A DNA stretch of 64,000 nt from Microbacterium phyllosphaerae (lineage in GTDB: Bacteria > Actinomycetota > Actinomycetes > Actinomycetales > Microbacteriaceae). Below are positions 37,544-47,601 of the stretch, in pieces. The notes beneath the pieces were generated by a model. It was not told the DNA's origin, ran no database searches, and worked only from the letters and a program-made list of their open reading frames with translations. Position numbers and translations under genes: made by a program. The stretch spans positions 3,224,001 through 3,288,000 of the forward strand of contig NZ_JAGIOA010000001.1 of assembly GCF_017876435.1 (NCBI RefSeq). Reading direction: 5' to 3'. Positions within the stretch are counted from its first letter, which is position 1, and each line of letters starts with the position of its first letter.

Positions 37544-38197
37544 TCAGCCCAGGCGTCCGCCGGACTCGTCGAGGTAGCACGCTCCGCACAGCGACTCGTA
37601 GGTCGTGAGCTCGGGCGCCGCGGACCCGTCGGCGCCCTCGTCGATCGCCACCTGGTCGCCGTCGAACACGAATCGTCCGCCGATCACACGGCCGTTGAAG
37701 ACGGCCTTGCGTCCGCAGCGGCAGATCGTCTTGAGCTCTTCGAGGGAGTGGGAGATCGCGAGCAGGCGCGCCGAGCCGGGGAACGCGTGGGTGAGGAAGT
37801 CGTTGCGGATGCCGTACGCCATCACCGGGATGCCGTCTTCGATCGCGATGCGGAACAGATCGTCGACTTGCTCGGCGGTGAGGAACTGCGCCTCGTCGAT
37901 CAGAAGACAGGCGACGTCGACCGGGCCGCTGGGCAGCAGCTCGTCTTCAGTGGCCCGGCGAACACGTTCGCGGTGCGTCGCGAACAGCGCGCGGACATCG
38001 TCCTCGGGCCCGACGAGGAAGTCGACGTCGCGCGACACACCGAGTCGGCTGTCGATCTGCGACGCGCCTTTGGTGTCGATCTCGGGCTTGGCGAGCAGCA
38101 CGTGCTGACCGCGTTCCTCGTAGTTGTACGCAGCCTGGAGCAGCGAAGTGGACTTGCCCGAGTTCATCGCCCCGTAGCGGAAGTAGAGCTTCGCCAC
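37544..38197 (-). CDS. tdk: thymidine kinase
   Basis: 217 residues. P-loop GAMNSGKSTSLLQAAYNY; DEAQFLTAEQVDDLFRI carries the Walker B and the lasso; zinc ligands are CRCGRKAVFNG and CGACYLDE. The enzyme salvages thymidine to dTMP. Its ATG at 38197 is seven bases after the mqo stop (38205), so it is probably co-transcribed with mqo. Bases 37493-37543 hold no gene. Confidence 0.96.
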   Translation of the reverse strand: MAKLYFRYGAMNSGKSTSLLQAAYNYEERGQHVLLAKPEIDTKGASQIDSRLGVSRDVDFLVGPEDDVRALFATHRERVRRATEDELLPSGPVDVACLLIDEAQFLTAEQVDDLFRIAIEDGIPVMAYGIRNDFLTHAFPGSARLLAISHSLEELKTICRCGRKAVFNGRVIGGRFVFDGDQVAIDEGADGSAAPELTTYESLCGACYLDESGGRLG

Positions 38198-38204
38198 AGG
38201 CCGG

Positions 38205-39680
38205 TCACTCGTTGATGCCGAGCGTCGCCGCCGTCGCGGAGGTCGACTTCGCGGCGAGAGCGGCGTCCTTGTTCAGCTGCTCGCCGAACGTCGGGATCAG
38301 TTCGCGCAGCTCGGACTCCCAGCCGGGGTACTCGGCGGGGAAGCACTTCTTGAGCAGGTCGAGCATGATCGGCACGGCGGTGGATGCTCCCGGCGAGGCG
38401 CCGAGCAGGCCGGCGATCGACCCGTCGGCTGCCGAGACGACCTCGGTGCCGAACTGCAGGATGCCGCCCTTCTTGGCATCCTTCTTCATCACCTGCGCGC
38501 GCTGACCGGCGTCGATGAGGGTCCAGTCCTCATCCTTGGCGGTCGGCATGAACGTGCGGAGGCTGTCGACCTTCTTCGCATGGTTCTTGAGCAGCTCGCC
38601 CACCAGATAGGTGATGAGGTCGGGGTTCGCGAAGGCGACCCGCAGCATCGGCCACAGGTTGTGCGTGCGCACCTGCGACACGATGTCGAGCATCGACCCG
38701 TTCTTGAGGAACTTGGGGCTGAACGTCGCGAACGGTCCGAACATCAGCGAGGCCTCGCCGTCGACCACACGCGTGTCGAGGTGCGGCACCGACATGGGCG
38801 GGGCCCCGACGGACGCCTGCGAGTAGACCTTGGCCTTGTGCTGGGCGACGATCTTCGGGTCGGAGGTCTTGAGGAACTGACCGCCGATCGGGAAGACGCC
38901 GTAGCCCTTGATCTCGGGGATGCCCGAGCGCTGCAGCAGCTTGAGAGCCCAGCCACCGGCGCCGACGAACACGAAACGCGCCTTGATCTGGTTCGGCGTG
39001 CGCCCGATGGTCGTGCGGTAGTTGATGAGCCAGGTGCCGTCCTTCTGCTTCTTCAGGCTCTTGACCTCGTGGTTGGTGCGCAGCGCCACGCCCGAGTCCG
39101 TGAGGTGGTCGAAGAGCTGGTGCGTCAGCGCACCGAAGTCGACATCGGTGCCGGCGGGCACGCGTGTCGCGGCGAACGGCTCGCCCTTGCGACGCTGCTG
39201 CATGAGCAGCGGCGCCCACTTGTTGATGACGCGGGAATCCTCGCTGTACTCGATGCCGTCGAACAGGGGCTGCTTCTTCAGCACCTCGTAGCGGTCCTTG
39301 AGGTACGCGACATCCTTCTCGCCGCGCACGAACGTCATGTGCGGCGTGGCGTTGATGAAAGTCGAGGGGGCGTCGAGCACTCCCCTGTCGACCAGCGACG
39401 ACCAGAACTGACGACTCTGCTGGAACTGCTCGTTGATCGAGACGGCCTTGGCGGGGTCGAGAGGAGCGCCCTTCTGCTGCGGCATGTAGTTCAGCTCGCA
39501 GAGCGCCGCGTGGCCCGTGCCCGCGTTGTTCCACGGGTTGGACGACTCCTGAGCCACATCGGAGAGTCGCTCGAACGCGACGATCTTCCAATCCGGCTGC
39601 AGCTCGTGCAGAAGGGTACCCAGGGTGGCGCTCATGATGCCACCACCGATCAAGACGACATCGACGGTTTCGGTCACCAC
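38205..39680 (-). CDS. mqo: malate:quinone oxidoreductase
   Basis: 491 residues. The FAD Rossmann motif is VVLIGGGIMSATLGTLL; other Mqo motifs are NPWNNAGTGHAALCELNY, VRGEKDVAYLKDRY, HEVKSLKKQKDGTW and GLLGASPGASTAVPIMLDLL. It oxidises malate to oxaloacetate and reduces quinone at the membrane, replacing or complementing NAD-dependent malate dehydrogenase. A hairpin at 39714 separates it from asd upstream. It is followed directly by tdk. Confidence 0.96.
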   Translation of the reverse strand: MVTETVDVVLIGGGIMSATLGTLLHELQPDWKIVAFERLSDVAQESSNPWNNAGTGHAALCELNYMPQQKGAPLDPAKAVSINEQFQQSRQFWSSLVDRGVLDAPSTFINATPHMTFVRGEKDVAYLKDRYEVLKKQPLFDGIEYSEDSRVINKWAPLLMQQRRKGEPFAATRVPAGTDVDFGALTHQLFDHLTDSGVALRTNHEVKSLKKQKDGTWLINYRTTIGRTPNQIKARFVFVGAGGWALKLLQRSGIPEIKGYGVFPIGGQFLKTSDPKIVAQHKAKVYSQASVGAPPMSVPHLDTRVVDGEASLMFGPFATFSPKFLKNGSMLDIVSQVRTHNLWPMLRVAFANPDLITYLVGELLKNHAKKVDSLRTFMPTAKDEDWTLIDAGQRAQVMKKDAKKGGILQFGTEVVSAADGSIAGLLGASPGASTAVPIMLDLLKKCFPAEYPGWESELRELIPTFGEQLNKDAALAAKSTSATAATLGINE

Positions 39681-39713
39681 GACAGTCTAGTTCGCGGTCA
39701 CGGCACGACTGAC

Positions 39714-39748
39714 CATGCGGACCGGCCTCGCGAGACCGGTTCCGCATG
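39714..39748 (-). terminator. hairpin between asd and mqo
   Basis: 39714-39725 pairs with 39736-39748 (one bulge). There is no clear T tract, as is common in actinobacteria. It likely ends the asd transcript. Confidence 0.65.
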
Positions 39749-39760
39749 GCGGCGATGCGG

Positions 39761-40930
<1,170 letters not shown>

Positions 40931-40969
40931 CTACCGTGCCGTCCGGTGCTCGAGGACCGACGGACGCCG

Positions 40970-41002
40970 GTGGCACGGCGGTCGCCCGTGGCACGGCGGT
41001 CG
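40970..41002. repeat. 15-bp direct repeat in the lysC-asd spacer
   Basis: GTGGCACGGCGGTCG occurs at 40970-40984 and 40988-41002 (period 18). A 12-bp perfect palindrome CGGATGCATCCG lies further on at 41047-41058. The 270-base spacer has no gene that I can support and is repeat-rich. Confidence 0.65.
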
Positions 41003-41101
41003 GTGAACGATTCGCGGGTGCAGTCACGATTCACGGACGGATTCGCCGGATGCATCCGCGGATCGTGCGGTCGTCCGCAGATCGTGACCGACCGGCGCGG
41101 C

Positions 41102-42385
41102 TCAGCGACCGGTGCCGGCGTGGACGGTCGCCTCTGCGTCGCCGTCGAGACCGTATGCGGTGTGCACGGTGCGAGCGGCCTCGGCGAGGTCGGTGTCGCG
41201 GAGCACGACCGAGATGCGGATCTCGGACGTCGAGATCATCTCGATGTTGATGCCGCCGGCCGACAGCGCCTCGAACAGCACCGCCGAGACTCCCGAGTGC
41301 GTGCGCATTCCGGCGCCCACGACCGAGAGCTTGCCGATCTGGTCGTCGTGCACGAGGTTCTGGAAGCCGACCTCGGCCTGCTCGCCGGCCAGCGCCTTGA
41401 GCGCTGCCGCCGAATCGGCCTTGGGAACCGTGAACGAGATGTCGGTGCGCCCGGTGGCCGACACGTTCTGCACGATCATGTCGACGTTCGCACCCGACTT
41501 GGCGACGATCTTGAAGATCTCAGCCGCCTTGCCCGGCACATCGGGGACACCCGCGACGGTGATCTTGGCCTGGCCGAAATCGGTGGCGACACCGGCGACG
41601 ATCGGTTCTTCCATGGCTTCTGCTCCCTCGGCTTCGCGAGGGTTCTTCATGCCCTCGCCCAGAACGTATGTGCCCTCGGACGACGAGAACGTCGACCGAG
41701 CGTGGATCAGGACGCCGTGCCGGCGTGCGTACTCGACGGCGCGGATGTAGAGCACCTTGGCGCCGTTGGCGGCGAGCTCGAGCATCTCTTCGCTGCCGAT
41801 GTGGTCGAGCTTCTGCGCCTTCGGGATCACGCGGGGGTCTGCCGTGAAGATGCCGTCGACGTCGCTGTAGATCTCGCAGACGTCGGCGTCGAGGGCTGCG
41901 GCGAGTGCGACGGCCGTCGTGTCGGAGCCGCCACGACCGAGCGTGGTGATGTCGCGGGTGTCGCGGTTGAACCCCTGGAAGCCGGCGACGATGACGATGG
42001 CTCCCTCGTCGAGCGCCTCACGCAGGCGGATCGGCGTGACGTCGACGATACGCGCGGCGCCGTGCTGCGAGTCGGTGATCATGCCGGCCTGGCTGCCCGT
42101 GAACGAACGGGCCTCGAAGCCCATCGAGTGGATCGCCATGGCGAGCAGCGCCATCGAGATGCGCTCACCGCTCGAGAGCAGCATGTCGAGCTCCCGCGGC
42201 GCGGGGATCGGCGCCACCTCGTTGGCGAGGTCGAGCAGCTCGTCGGTCGTGTCGCCCATGGCGCTCACGGCGACGACCACGTCATGGCCTGCACGACGCG
42301 TGTCGACGATGCGCTTGGCGACGCGCTTGATGCTCTCTGCGTCGGCGACAGACGAGCCGCCGTACTTCTGCACGATGAGGGCCAC
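41102..42385 (-). CDS. lysC: aspartate kinase
   Basis: 427 residues from GTG 42385 with AGGGAG upstream; conservation begins at [16 protein letters not shown]. The kinase core has [36 protein letters not shown]. Two ACT domains follow ([41 protein letters not shown]), which in relatives bind lysine and threonine for feedback inhibition. It phosphorylates aspartate, the first step to lysine, threonine, methionine and DAP. An internal start for a beta subunit is not evident. Confidence 0.96.
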   Translation of the reverse strand: MALIVQKYGGSSVADAESIKRVAKRIVDTRRAGHDVVVAVSAMGDTTDELLDLANEVAPIPAPRELDMLLSSGERISMALLAMAIHSMGFEARSFTGSQAGMITDSQHGAARIVDVTPIRLREALDEGAIVIVAGFQGFNRDTRDITTLGRGGSDTTAVALAAALDADVCEIYSDVDGIFTADPRVIPKAQKLDHIGSEEMLELAANGAKVLYIRAVEYARRHGVLIHARSTFSSSEGTYVLGEGMKNPREAEGAEAMEEPIVAGVATDFGQAKITVAGVPDVPGKAAEIFKIVAKSGANVDMIVQNVSATGRTDISFTVPKADSAAALKALAGEQAEVGFQNLVHDDQIGKLSVVGAGMRTHSGVSAVLFEALSAGGINIEMISTSEIRISVVLRDTDLAEAARTVHTAYGLDGDAEATVHAGTGR

Positions 42386-42425
42386 GATCACTCCCTGGGA
42401 TGTCGGGCGGATCCGCCCACGGCCC

Positions 42426-42449
42426 ATTCTACGATCGGCGCATATGCGC
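42426..42449 (-). promoter_or_regulatory. candidate lysC promoter and palindrome
   Basis: On the minus strand TAGAAT (42431-42426) is a good -10, about 40 bases from the GTG. Immediately upstream, at the spacer/-35 side, is a 12-bp palindrome GCGCATATGCGC (42438-42449) that could be an operator. Confidence 0.5.
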
Positions 42450-42479
42450 TTCGTCGCATGTGACGGTCGGCTGGCCGCG

Positions 42480-43418
42480 TCAGGGGGCGGGCGGGAGGGG
42501 CGCCGGGGCGAGATCGGTCGCGACGGATGCCGGAGGACGGAATCTCCCACCCGTGGCGGCGAACCAGCATCCGGCGATGATCAGCGGGAACCCGATGAGG
42601 AGTCCGGGCGTCAGAGGCTCGGCGAGCACGATCGCGCCCAGGATGATCGCCACGACCGGGTTGACGTAGGTGAACAGCGGCGCACGGACGGGACCCACCT
42701 CGCGGATGAGCGCGAAGAAGGCGAGGAAGGCGACCGCGGTGCAGATGACCGCGAGCGCCAGGAGAGCGAAGATCGACGGCAGGGTCGGCACCTGATGCTG
42801 GGTGAGGAGTCCGATCGGCAGATAGATCACGCCGATCATGAGCAGCGACAGCGTGATCGTGCCGAGGGAGGGCACGTCGGCGAGCTTGCGGGCCACGATG
42901 AACGGCGCGATCGCGTAGAGGATGGCGACCAGCAGCACCTCACCCGCGGCGAGCAGGCTGACCTGGCCACCGAAGAGCCCCGGGCCGGCGACGACGATGG
43001 CCACCCCGATGAAACCGACGAGCAGGCCGATCGCGCGCGCCGGGCGCAGGACGCCACGGTCTCCGCCGCCCAGGGCGATCAGCGCGGCGAACAGCGGAAC
43101 CGTGGCGACGAGCAGCCCGGTCATGCCCGAAGGAAGCGTCATCTCGGCATGGCCGAGCAGCACGAAAGGGCCGGCCATCTCGACAGCGCCGAAGGCGAGG
43201 ATCCACGGCCAGTGCGTCAATGCCGCGCGAAGCGCTCCCCCGCGGATCGCGAACGGCAGCAGGAGCACGGCCGCGATGAGCGTGCGCCCGGCGACGATGG
43301 CCGGTGGCGAGAGCGACTCGACCGCGATGCTGATGAACAGGTACGGCACGCCCCACAGCAGGGCCATCGCTCCGAAGAGCAGCCACCCACGGCGTGAGAA
43401 GCCGCCCTGGGTGTTCAC
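42480..43418 (-). CDS. EamA (DMT) family transporter
   Basis: 312 residues from GTG 43418 (earlier in-frame codons overlap recR and lack conservation). About ten helices in two EamA repeats: [34 protein letters not shown], and [47 protein letters not shown] members export amino acids, nucleobases or drugs; the substrate is unknown. It starts 16 bases after the recR stop, so it is probably co-transcribed with dnaX-recR. Confidence 0.85.
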   Translation of the reverse strand: MNTQGGFSRRGWLLFGAMALLWGVPYLFISIAVESLSPPAIVAGRTLIAAVLLLPFAIRGGALRAALTHWPWILAFGAVEMAGPFVLLGHAEMTLPSGMTGLLVATVPLFAALIALGGGDRGVLRPARAIGLLVGFIGVAIVVAGPGLFGGQVSLLAAGEVLLVAILYAIAPFIVARKLADVPSLGTITLSLLMIGVIYLPIGLLTQHQVPTLPSIFALLALAVICTAVAFLAFFALIREVGPVRAPLFTYVNPVVAIILGAIVLAEPLTPGLLIGFPLIIAGCWFAATGGRFRPPASVATDLAPAPLPPAP

Positions 43419-43434
43419 CGCACGCGCCGGGGGT

Positions 43435-44028
43435 TCACAGCACGCGCCGCCCCTCGAAGGCACGACCGAGGGTGACCTCGTCGGCGTACTCGAGGTCGCC
43501 GCCGACCGGGAGGCCGGAGGCGAGGCGCGACACGGTGATCTGCATGGTGGTGAGGAGGCGGCTGAGATAGCTCGCGGTCGCCTCGCCTTCGAGGTTCGGA
43601 TTCGTGGCGAGGATGACCTCCTGCACCGTTCCGTCTGCGAGCCTCGTCATGAGCTGCGCGATGCGCAGATCATCGGGACCGATGCCGGCGATGGGACTGA
43701 TCGCCCCGCCGAGCACGTGATAGAGACCGCGGAACTCGCGGGTGCGCTCGATGGCCGCCACGTCTTTCGCATCTTCGACGACGCAGATCAGCTCGGGATT
43801 GCGGCGCGGATCGCGACAGATCGCGCAGCGCTCCTGCTCTGCCACGTTGCCGCAGATCTCACAGAAGCGCACCCGGACGCGGATCTCGACGAGCAGCTCG
43901 GAGAGACGCGCGACGTCGAACGTCGGCGTCTGCAGGATGTGGAACGCGATGCGCTGCGCGGACTTGGGTCCGATTCCCGGCAGCCGACCGAACTCGTCGA
44001 TCAGCTCCTGGACGATTCCGTCATACAT
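43435..44028 (-). CDS. recR: recombination mediator RecR
   Basis: 197 residues. The N-terminal HhH region has [20 protein letters not shown]; the zinc finger is [16 protein letters not shown]; the Toprim motif is [17 protein letters not shown]; then [19 protein letters not shown] and the C-terminal Walker-like [25 protein letters not shown]. It helps RecO load RecA at gaps. Its ATG overlaps the dnaX stop. Length is normal. Confidence 0.96.
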   Translation of the reverse strand: MYDGIVQELIDEFGRLPGIGPKSAQRIAFHILQTPTFDVARLSELLVEIRVRVRFCEICGNVAEQERCAICRDPRRNPELICVVEDAKDVAAIERTREFRGLYHVLGGAISPIAGIGPDDLRIAQLMTRLADGTVQEVILATNPNLEGEATASYLSRLLTTMQITVSRLASGLPVGGDLEYADEVTLGRAFEGRRVL

Positions 44029-46418
44029 CAGGAGAACCTCGTCGGGGGCTCGTAGGGCTCTTCGCGCACGAATGTCGCGCCGAGCACCTGGCGGATCACG
44101 GCCTCACCGTAACGCTGGACTCCCCCGGCGGGGGTGCGCTCGGTGATCACCGGGGCTGCGGCGGCTGAGGCCACCTTGCGCGCCGGCGCGGCCTGCGTCG
44201 TCGGCACCGGCTCGTAGGCCGGGTCGTAGGGCGGCTCGTCGTCGAAGTACGGCGGTTCGTCATCGAGCGGAGGCGGCGGCTCGTCGCCGTACGCCGGCCG
44301 GTCTGCGGCGGGGGCCGTCGGAGCATTCGGAGCTGCCGATGCCGGGGCTGCCGATCCCGGGGCTGCCGGTGCTGCCGGTGCTGCCGCGGCCGCCGGAGCC
44401 GCCGTGGCGGGAGGCGACGGCGGTGACTGCGGAGTGGCGGCCGGCGCCGCGACAGGAACGGGTGCGGGGTCGGCGGATGCCGGGATGGCGGCGACAGCCC
44501 ACTCGGTCACCGGCCCTGCAGAAGCACTTCGTGTCTGAGGACGCGGTGAGCCCGCTGACGCAGGCTCCGATGCGGTGGCGTCGCCTGCCGGCGCGCCGGA
44601 TGAGGGGGTCGCAGGCTGACGTGGCGCCCCGCCCGCAGGCATCGGGGCGGGCCGATACTTGACCTTGACGCCGACCTCGTGCTCGATCGCCATGCGAAGG
44701 TGATCGGACGGCCCTGCACCCGGAACCGTGCCCTTGAACTTCGCGACGTCGTGCTGACTCGTGAATCCGAGGGTGAGCACCTCGGAATCGGTGTCGAAGG
44801 CGAGCGGCTGAACCGCGGTCGCGAGCAGCCACGAGGTACGGCTGAGGCCCTCGAGCCGCTTGAGCACCCCTGGCCAGGCTGCGGTGATGCCGTCGAATGT
44901 GACGGGACCGGCCGATGCTGCGGGTGCAGATTCGGGCTCGACCGACGTGGATGCCGAGGCGGATGCAGACGCCGCGCCGGCTTCGCCCTTGCCCGCCGAC
45001 TCCTCGCCCGCCCCGGCGTTCTCCGCGGGGGCTTCAGACGAGTCGGAGATCGTCTCGGCCTGGGCCGTCGACGCAGCGGCGATCGCGGCGCCGGGTGCGG
45101 TCTGAGCCGCCTGCGCGGCCTGATCCGCCTGAGCGGCCTGATCCGCCTGAGCGGGAGCGGCCGTGGCGGGCGTCGCCGCCGTCGGTTCCGCAGCGCGAGC
45201 ACGCGGCTCGGATGTCGTCGGGGTCGCTGTCGCCTGAGTGCGCGCGGATGCACCCGCTGCTCCGACCTGTGCGGGCGCGGCGACCGTGCCGGACTCGGCT
45301 CCCGCCGCGAGCACGCGCGCGACCATGAGCTCGAGGTGGAGTCGCGGCGAGGTCGCTCCCGACATGTCGTCGAGTGCCGCGCTGACGACGTCGGCGGTAC
45401 GAGACAGACGCGCGGATCCGAACGCATCCGCCTGCGTGCGCATGCGGGCGAGCTCGTCTTGGGCGGTGCCTCGGAGCACCGACGAGGCGCCCTCCCCCAC
45501 GGCCGCGATCACGATGAGGTCGCGCAGTCGCTCGAGCAGATCGTCGACGAAGCGGCGAGGATCCTGTCCCGTCTGCACGACGCGGTCGATCGCGGGGAAC
45601 GCCGCGGCCGCGTCGGCGACGGCCAGAGCGTCGACGATCTCGTCGAGCAGCGCCGCATGCGTGTAGCCGAGCAGCGCCACGGCACGCTCGTACGCGACCG
45701 TCACGGTGTCGGAGCCGGCGGGCGAATCGGAGCCGGCGATCAGCTGGTCGAGCAGCGAGAGAGTGTCTCGCGGAGACCCTCCTCCGGCGCGCACCACGAG
45801 GGGAAGCACACCTCGTTCGGCGATCACGCCCTCTTCGGTGCACAGCTTCTCGACGTACTCGAGCATCGCGGCCGGCGGCACCAGACGGAACGGGTAGTGG
45901 TGGGTGCGCGAGCGGATCGTGCCGAGAACCTTCTCGGGCTCGGTCGTCGCGAAGATGAACTTGACGTGCTCCGGCGGCTCTTCGACGAGCTTGAGCAGCG
46001 CGTTGAACCCCTGCGGCGTCACCATGTGCGCCTCGTCGAGGATGAAGATCTTGTAGCGGTCGCGGCTGGGTGCGAAGGTCGCGCGCTCGCGCAGATCGCG
46101 GGCGTCGTCGACGCCGTTGTGGCTGGCGGCGTCGATCTCGACGACGTCGAGCGAGCCGCCTCCCGCGCGCGACAGCTCGACGCAGCTGGGGCAGGTGCCG
46201 CAGGGGACGTCGGTGGGACCTTCGGCGCAGTTGAGGCACCGGGCGAGGATGCGGGCCGAGGTCGTCTTGCCGCAGCCGCGCGGCCCGGAGAAGAGGTAGG
46301 CGTGGCCGACGCGGTCGCCGCGCAGCGCGGTCATCAGCGGTTCGGTCACCTGGGACTGCCCGATCATCTCGCCGAACGACTCGGGGCGGTAGCGGCGGTA
46401 GAGGGCTGTGGTCACCAC
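44028..46418 (-). CDS. dnaX: DNA polymerase III subunits gamma/tau
   Basis: 796 residues from GTG 46418. AAA+ motifs: [12 protein letters not shown], Walker [15 protein letters not shown], the zinc-binding [52 protein letters not shown]. Domain III has [16 protein letters not shown] long Ala/Pro/Gln/Glu-rich linker from about residue 370 to 760 surrounds a conserved tau segment ([18 protein letters not shown]), then a short acidic tail ends PPTRFS. It is the clamp loader core with HolB. I saw no slippery site for a frameshifted gamma. Confidence 0.96.
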   Translation of the reverse strand: MVTTALYRRYRPESFGEMIGQSQVTEPLMTALRGDRVGHAYLFSGPRGCGKTTSARILARCLNCAEGPTDVPCGTCPSCVELSRAGGGSLDVVEIDAASHNGVDDARDLRERATFAPSRDRYKIFILDEAHMVTPQGFNALLKLVEEPPEHVKFIFATTEPEKVLGTIRSRTHHYPFRLVPPAAMLEYVEKLCTEEGVIAERGVLPLVVRAGGGSPRDTLSLLDQLIAGSDSPAGSDTVTVAYERAVALLGYTHAALLDEIVDALAVADAAAAFPAIDRVVQTGQDPRRFVDDLLERLRDLIVIAAVGEGASSVLRGTAQDELARMRTQADAFGSARLSRTADVVSAALDDMSGATSPRLHLELMVARVLAAGAESGTVAAPAQVGAAGASARTQATATPTTSEPRARAAEPTAATPATAAPAQADQAAQADQAAQAAQTAPGAAIAAASTAQAETISDSSEAPAENAGAGEESAGKGEAGAASASASASTSVEPESAPAASAGPVTFDGITAAWPGVLKRLEGLSRTSWLLATAVQPLAFDTDSEVLTLGFTSQHDVAKFKGTVPGAGPSDHLRMAIEHEVGVKVKYRPAPMPAGGAPRQPATPSSGAPAGDATASEPASAGSPRPQTRSASAGPVTEWAVAAIPASADPAPVPVAAPAATPQSPPSPPATAAPAAAAAPAAPAAPGSAAPASAAPNAPTAPAADRPAYGDEPPPPLDDEPPYFDDEPPYDPAYEPVPTTQAAPARKVASAAAAPVITERTPAGGVQRYGEAVIRQVLGATFVREEPYEPPTRFS

Positions 46419-46519
46419 AACAGCCTACGGCGTGCCACGGACGTTCCGGCAGGCGCGACCGGTCGATCGACCAAGCTCCGTGGGCAGGGGGGCCGGGATT
46501 CCGGTCGCGGCGCCGGGAA

Positions 46520-47599
46520 TCATGTCGAGACGGCCTCGAAGACCCCGCCGACGACCTCGACGATCCCGCCCGTCGCGTCGACCAGATCCCCGACCGCTCC
46601 GACGAGGTGCACGACTCCGCCGACCAGCTCGATCGCATCGAACAGGGTGACCGCGATCTCGAGCGCGTCCCCCGCTCCCTCTGCGACCCGCAGCTCCTGC
46701 GACTCCGTGCGGAGCGCTGCGGTCCACGAGCGTTCCAGACCGAAGAGCACGGCATACGGAAGCAGACGCTCGTTCACCAGGAACCGCTGCAGTCGCTCCG
46801 ACGCCGCCTCCGGCGAGACATCCGACCGCAGCTCCGCGCCCGCCGTCGACTGCAGGAACCGCAGCGGCTCGGCCTCGGCCAGCGCGACGTACTCCCGGAT
46901 GCCGGCGAGATGCCCGCGGAGCGGCTGCGCCGGGGGAAGGAACCGTCGCCAGGGTCGCGGCGCGACGACGATCACCGCAACGGCGGCCACCAGACCGATG
47001 CTCAGGACCGCGTACAGCGCGGCGCCGGGTTCGCTCACCGTGAGGGCGGCGAAGAGCAGCAGCAGGCAGATCCCGATCACGAGCCAGGCCCCCACGCGCA
47101 GCAGGTAGGTGGCCCACGCGCGGCGTCCCCGCGCGATCAGGCCCGCCTCCGCGAGACGTTTCTCGGCCTCGTCGAGCACTGCGCGCACTCGGCGATCCAG
47201 CGCACGGGCATCCGAGCTGAACCGTCGCACACGGCCGGGCGTGTGATCAGGGCCGAACAGCGCTTCGAGGACGCTCAGCTCCTCCGGGGTGAACGTCGCG
47301 CCCTCCACGACCTCGATGCCCACCGGCGCCCGGCGGCCCGATCCGCGCGCCGGCGGAGCCTCGGCATCCACGAGCAGCCTCACCTTGCGGCGCACCGCCA
47401 GGTCGATCAGAGCAGCCGCGATCGCCCTGCGGTCGGCCTTCAGCAGCAGTGCGTCGTACAGCACCGTCGCACCGGGCGACGGCTCGAACCGCGGTCCGGG
47501 CGACGCCACGCGCTGCACCGATCGTGCCCGCTCGACGATCGCGAGCACGAGCAGCAGCAGCGCGGGCGCGAGCCCGAACAGCGACGCCGTGATCAGCAC
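46520..47599 (-). CDS. membrane protein resembling the C-terminal half of DUF2207
   Basis: 359 residues from GTG 47599, three bases after the GH65 stop. An N-terminal helix (LITASLFGLAPALLLLVLAI) precedes a winged-helix-like domain (VLYDALLLKADRRAIAAALIDLAVRRKVRLLVD and FTPEELSVLEALFG), then two helices (LLRVGAWLVIGICLLLLFAALTV, LYAVLSIGLVAAVAVIVV). A C-terminal soluble part with a hydrophobic tail of repeated GGVVHLVGAVGDLVDATGG follows. Full DUF2207 proteins are about 550-600 residues with a signal peptide and beta domain; these are missing here. It ends the pgmB-GH65 operon. Confidence 0.72.
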   Translation of the reverse strand: MLITASLFGLAPALLLLVLAIVERARSVQRVASPGPRFEPSPGATVLYDALLLKADRRAIAAALIDLAVRRKVRLLVDAEAPPARGSGRRAPVGIEVVEGATFTPEELSVLEALFGPDHTPGRVRRFSSDARALDRRVRAVLDEAEKRLAEAGLIARGRRAWATYLLRVGAWLVIGICLLLLFAALTVSEPGAALYAVLSIGLVAAVAVIVVAPRPWRRFLPPAQPLRGHLAGIREYVALAEAEPLRFLQSTAGAELRSDVSPEAASERLQRFLVNERLLPYAVLFGLERSWTAALRTESQELRVAEGAGDALEIAVTLFDAIELVGGVVHLVGAVGDLVDATGGIVEVVGGVFEAVST

Positions 47600-47601
47600 G
47601 C

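Noticed and set aside
44028..46418. Programmed frameshift in dnaX
   Set aside because: No A-rich slippery heptamer; actinobacterial DnaX normally lacks it.
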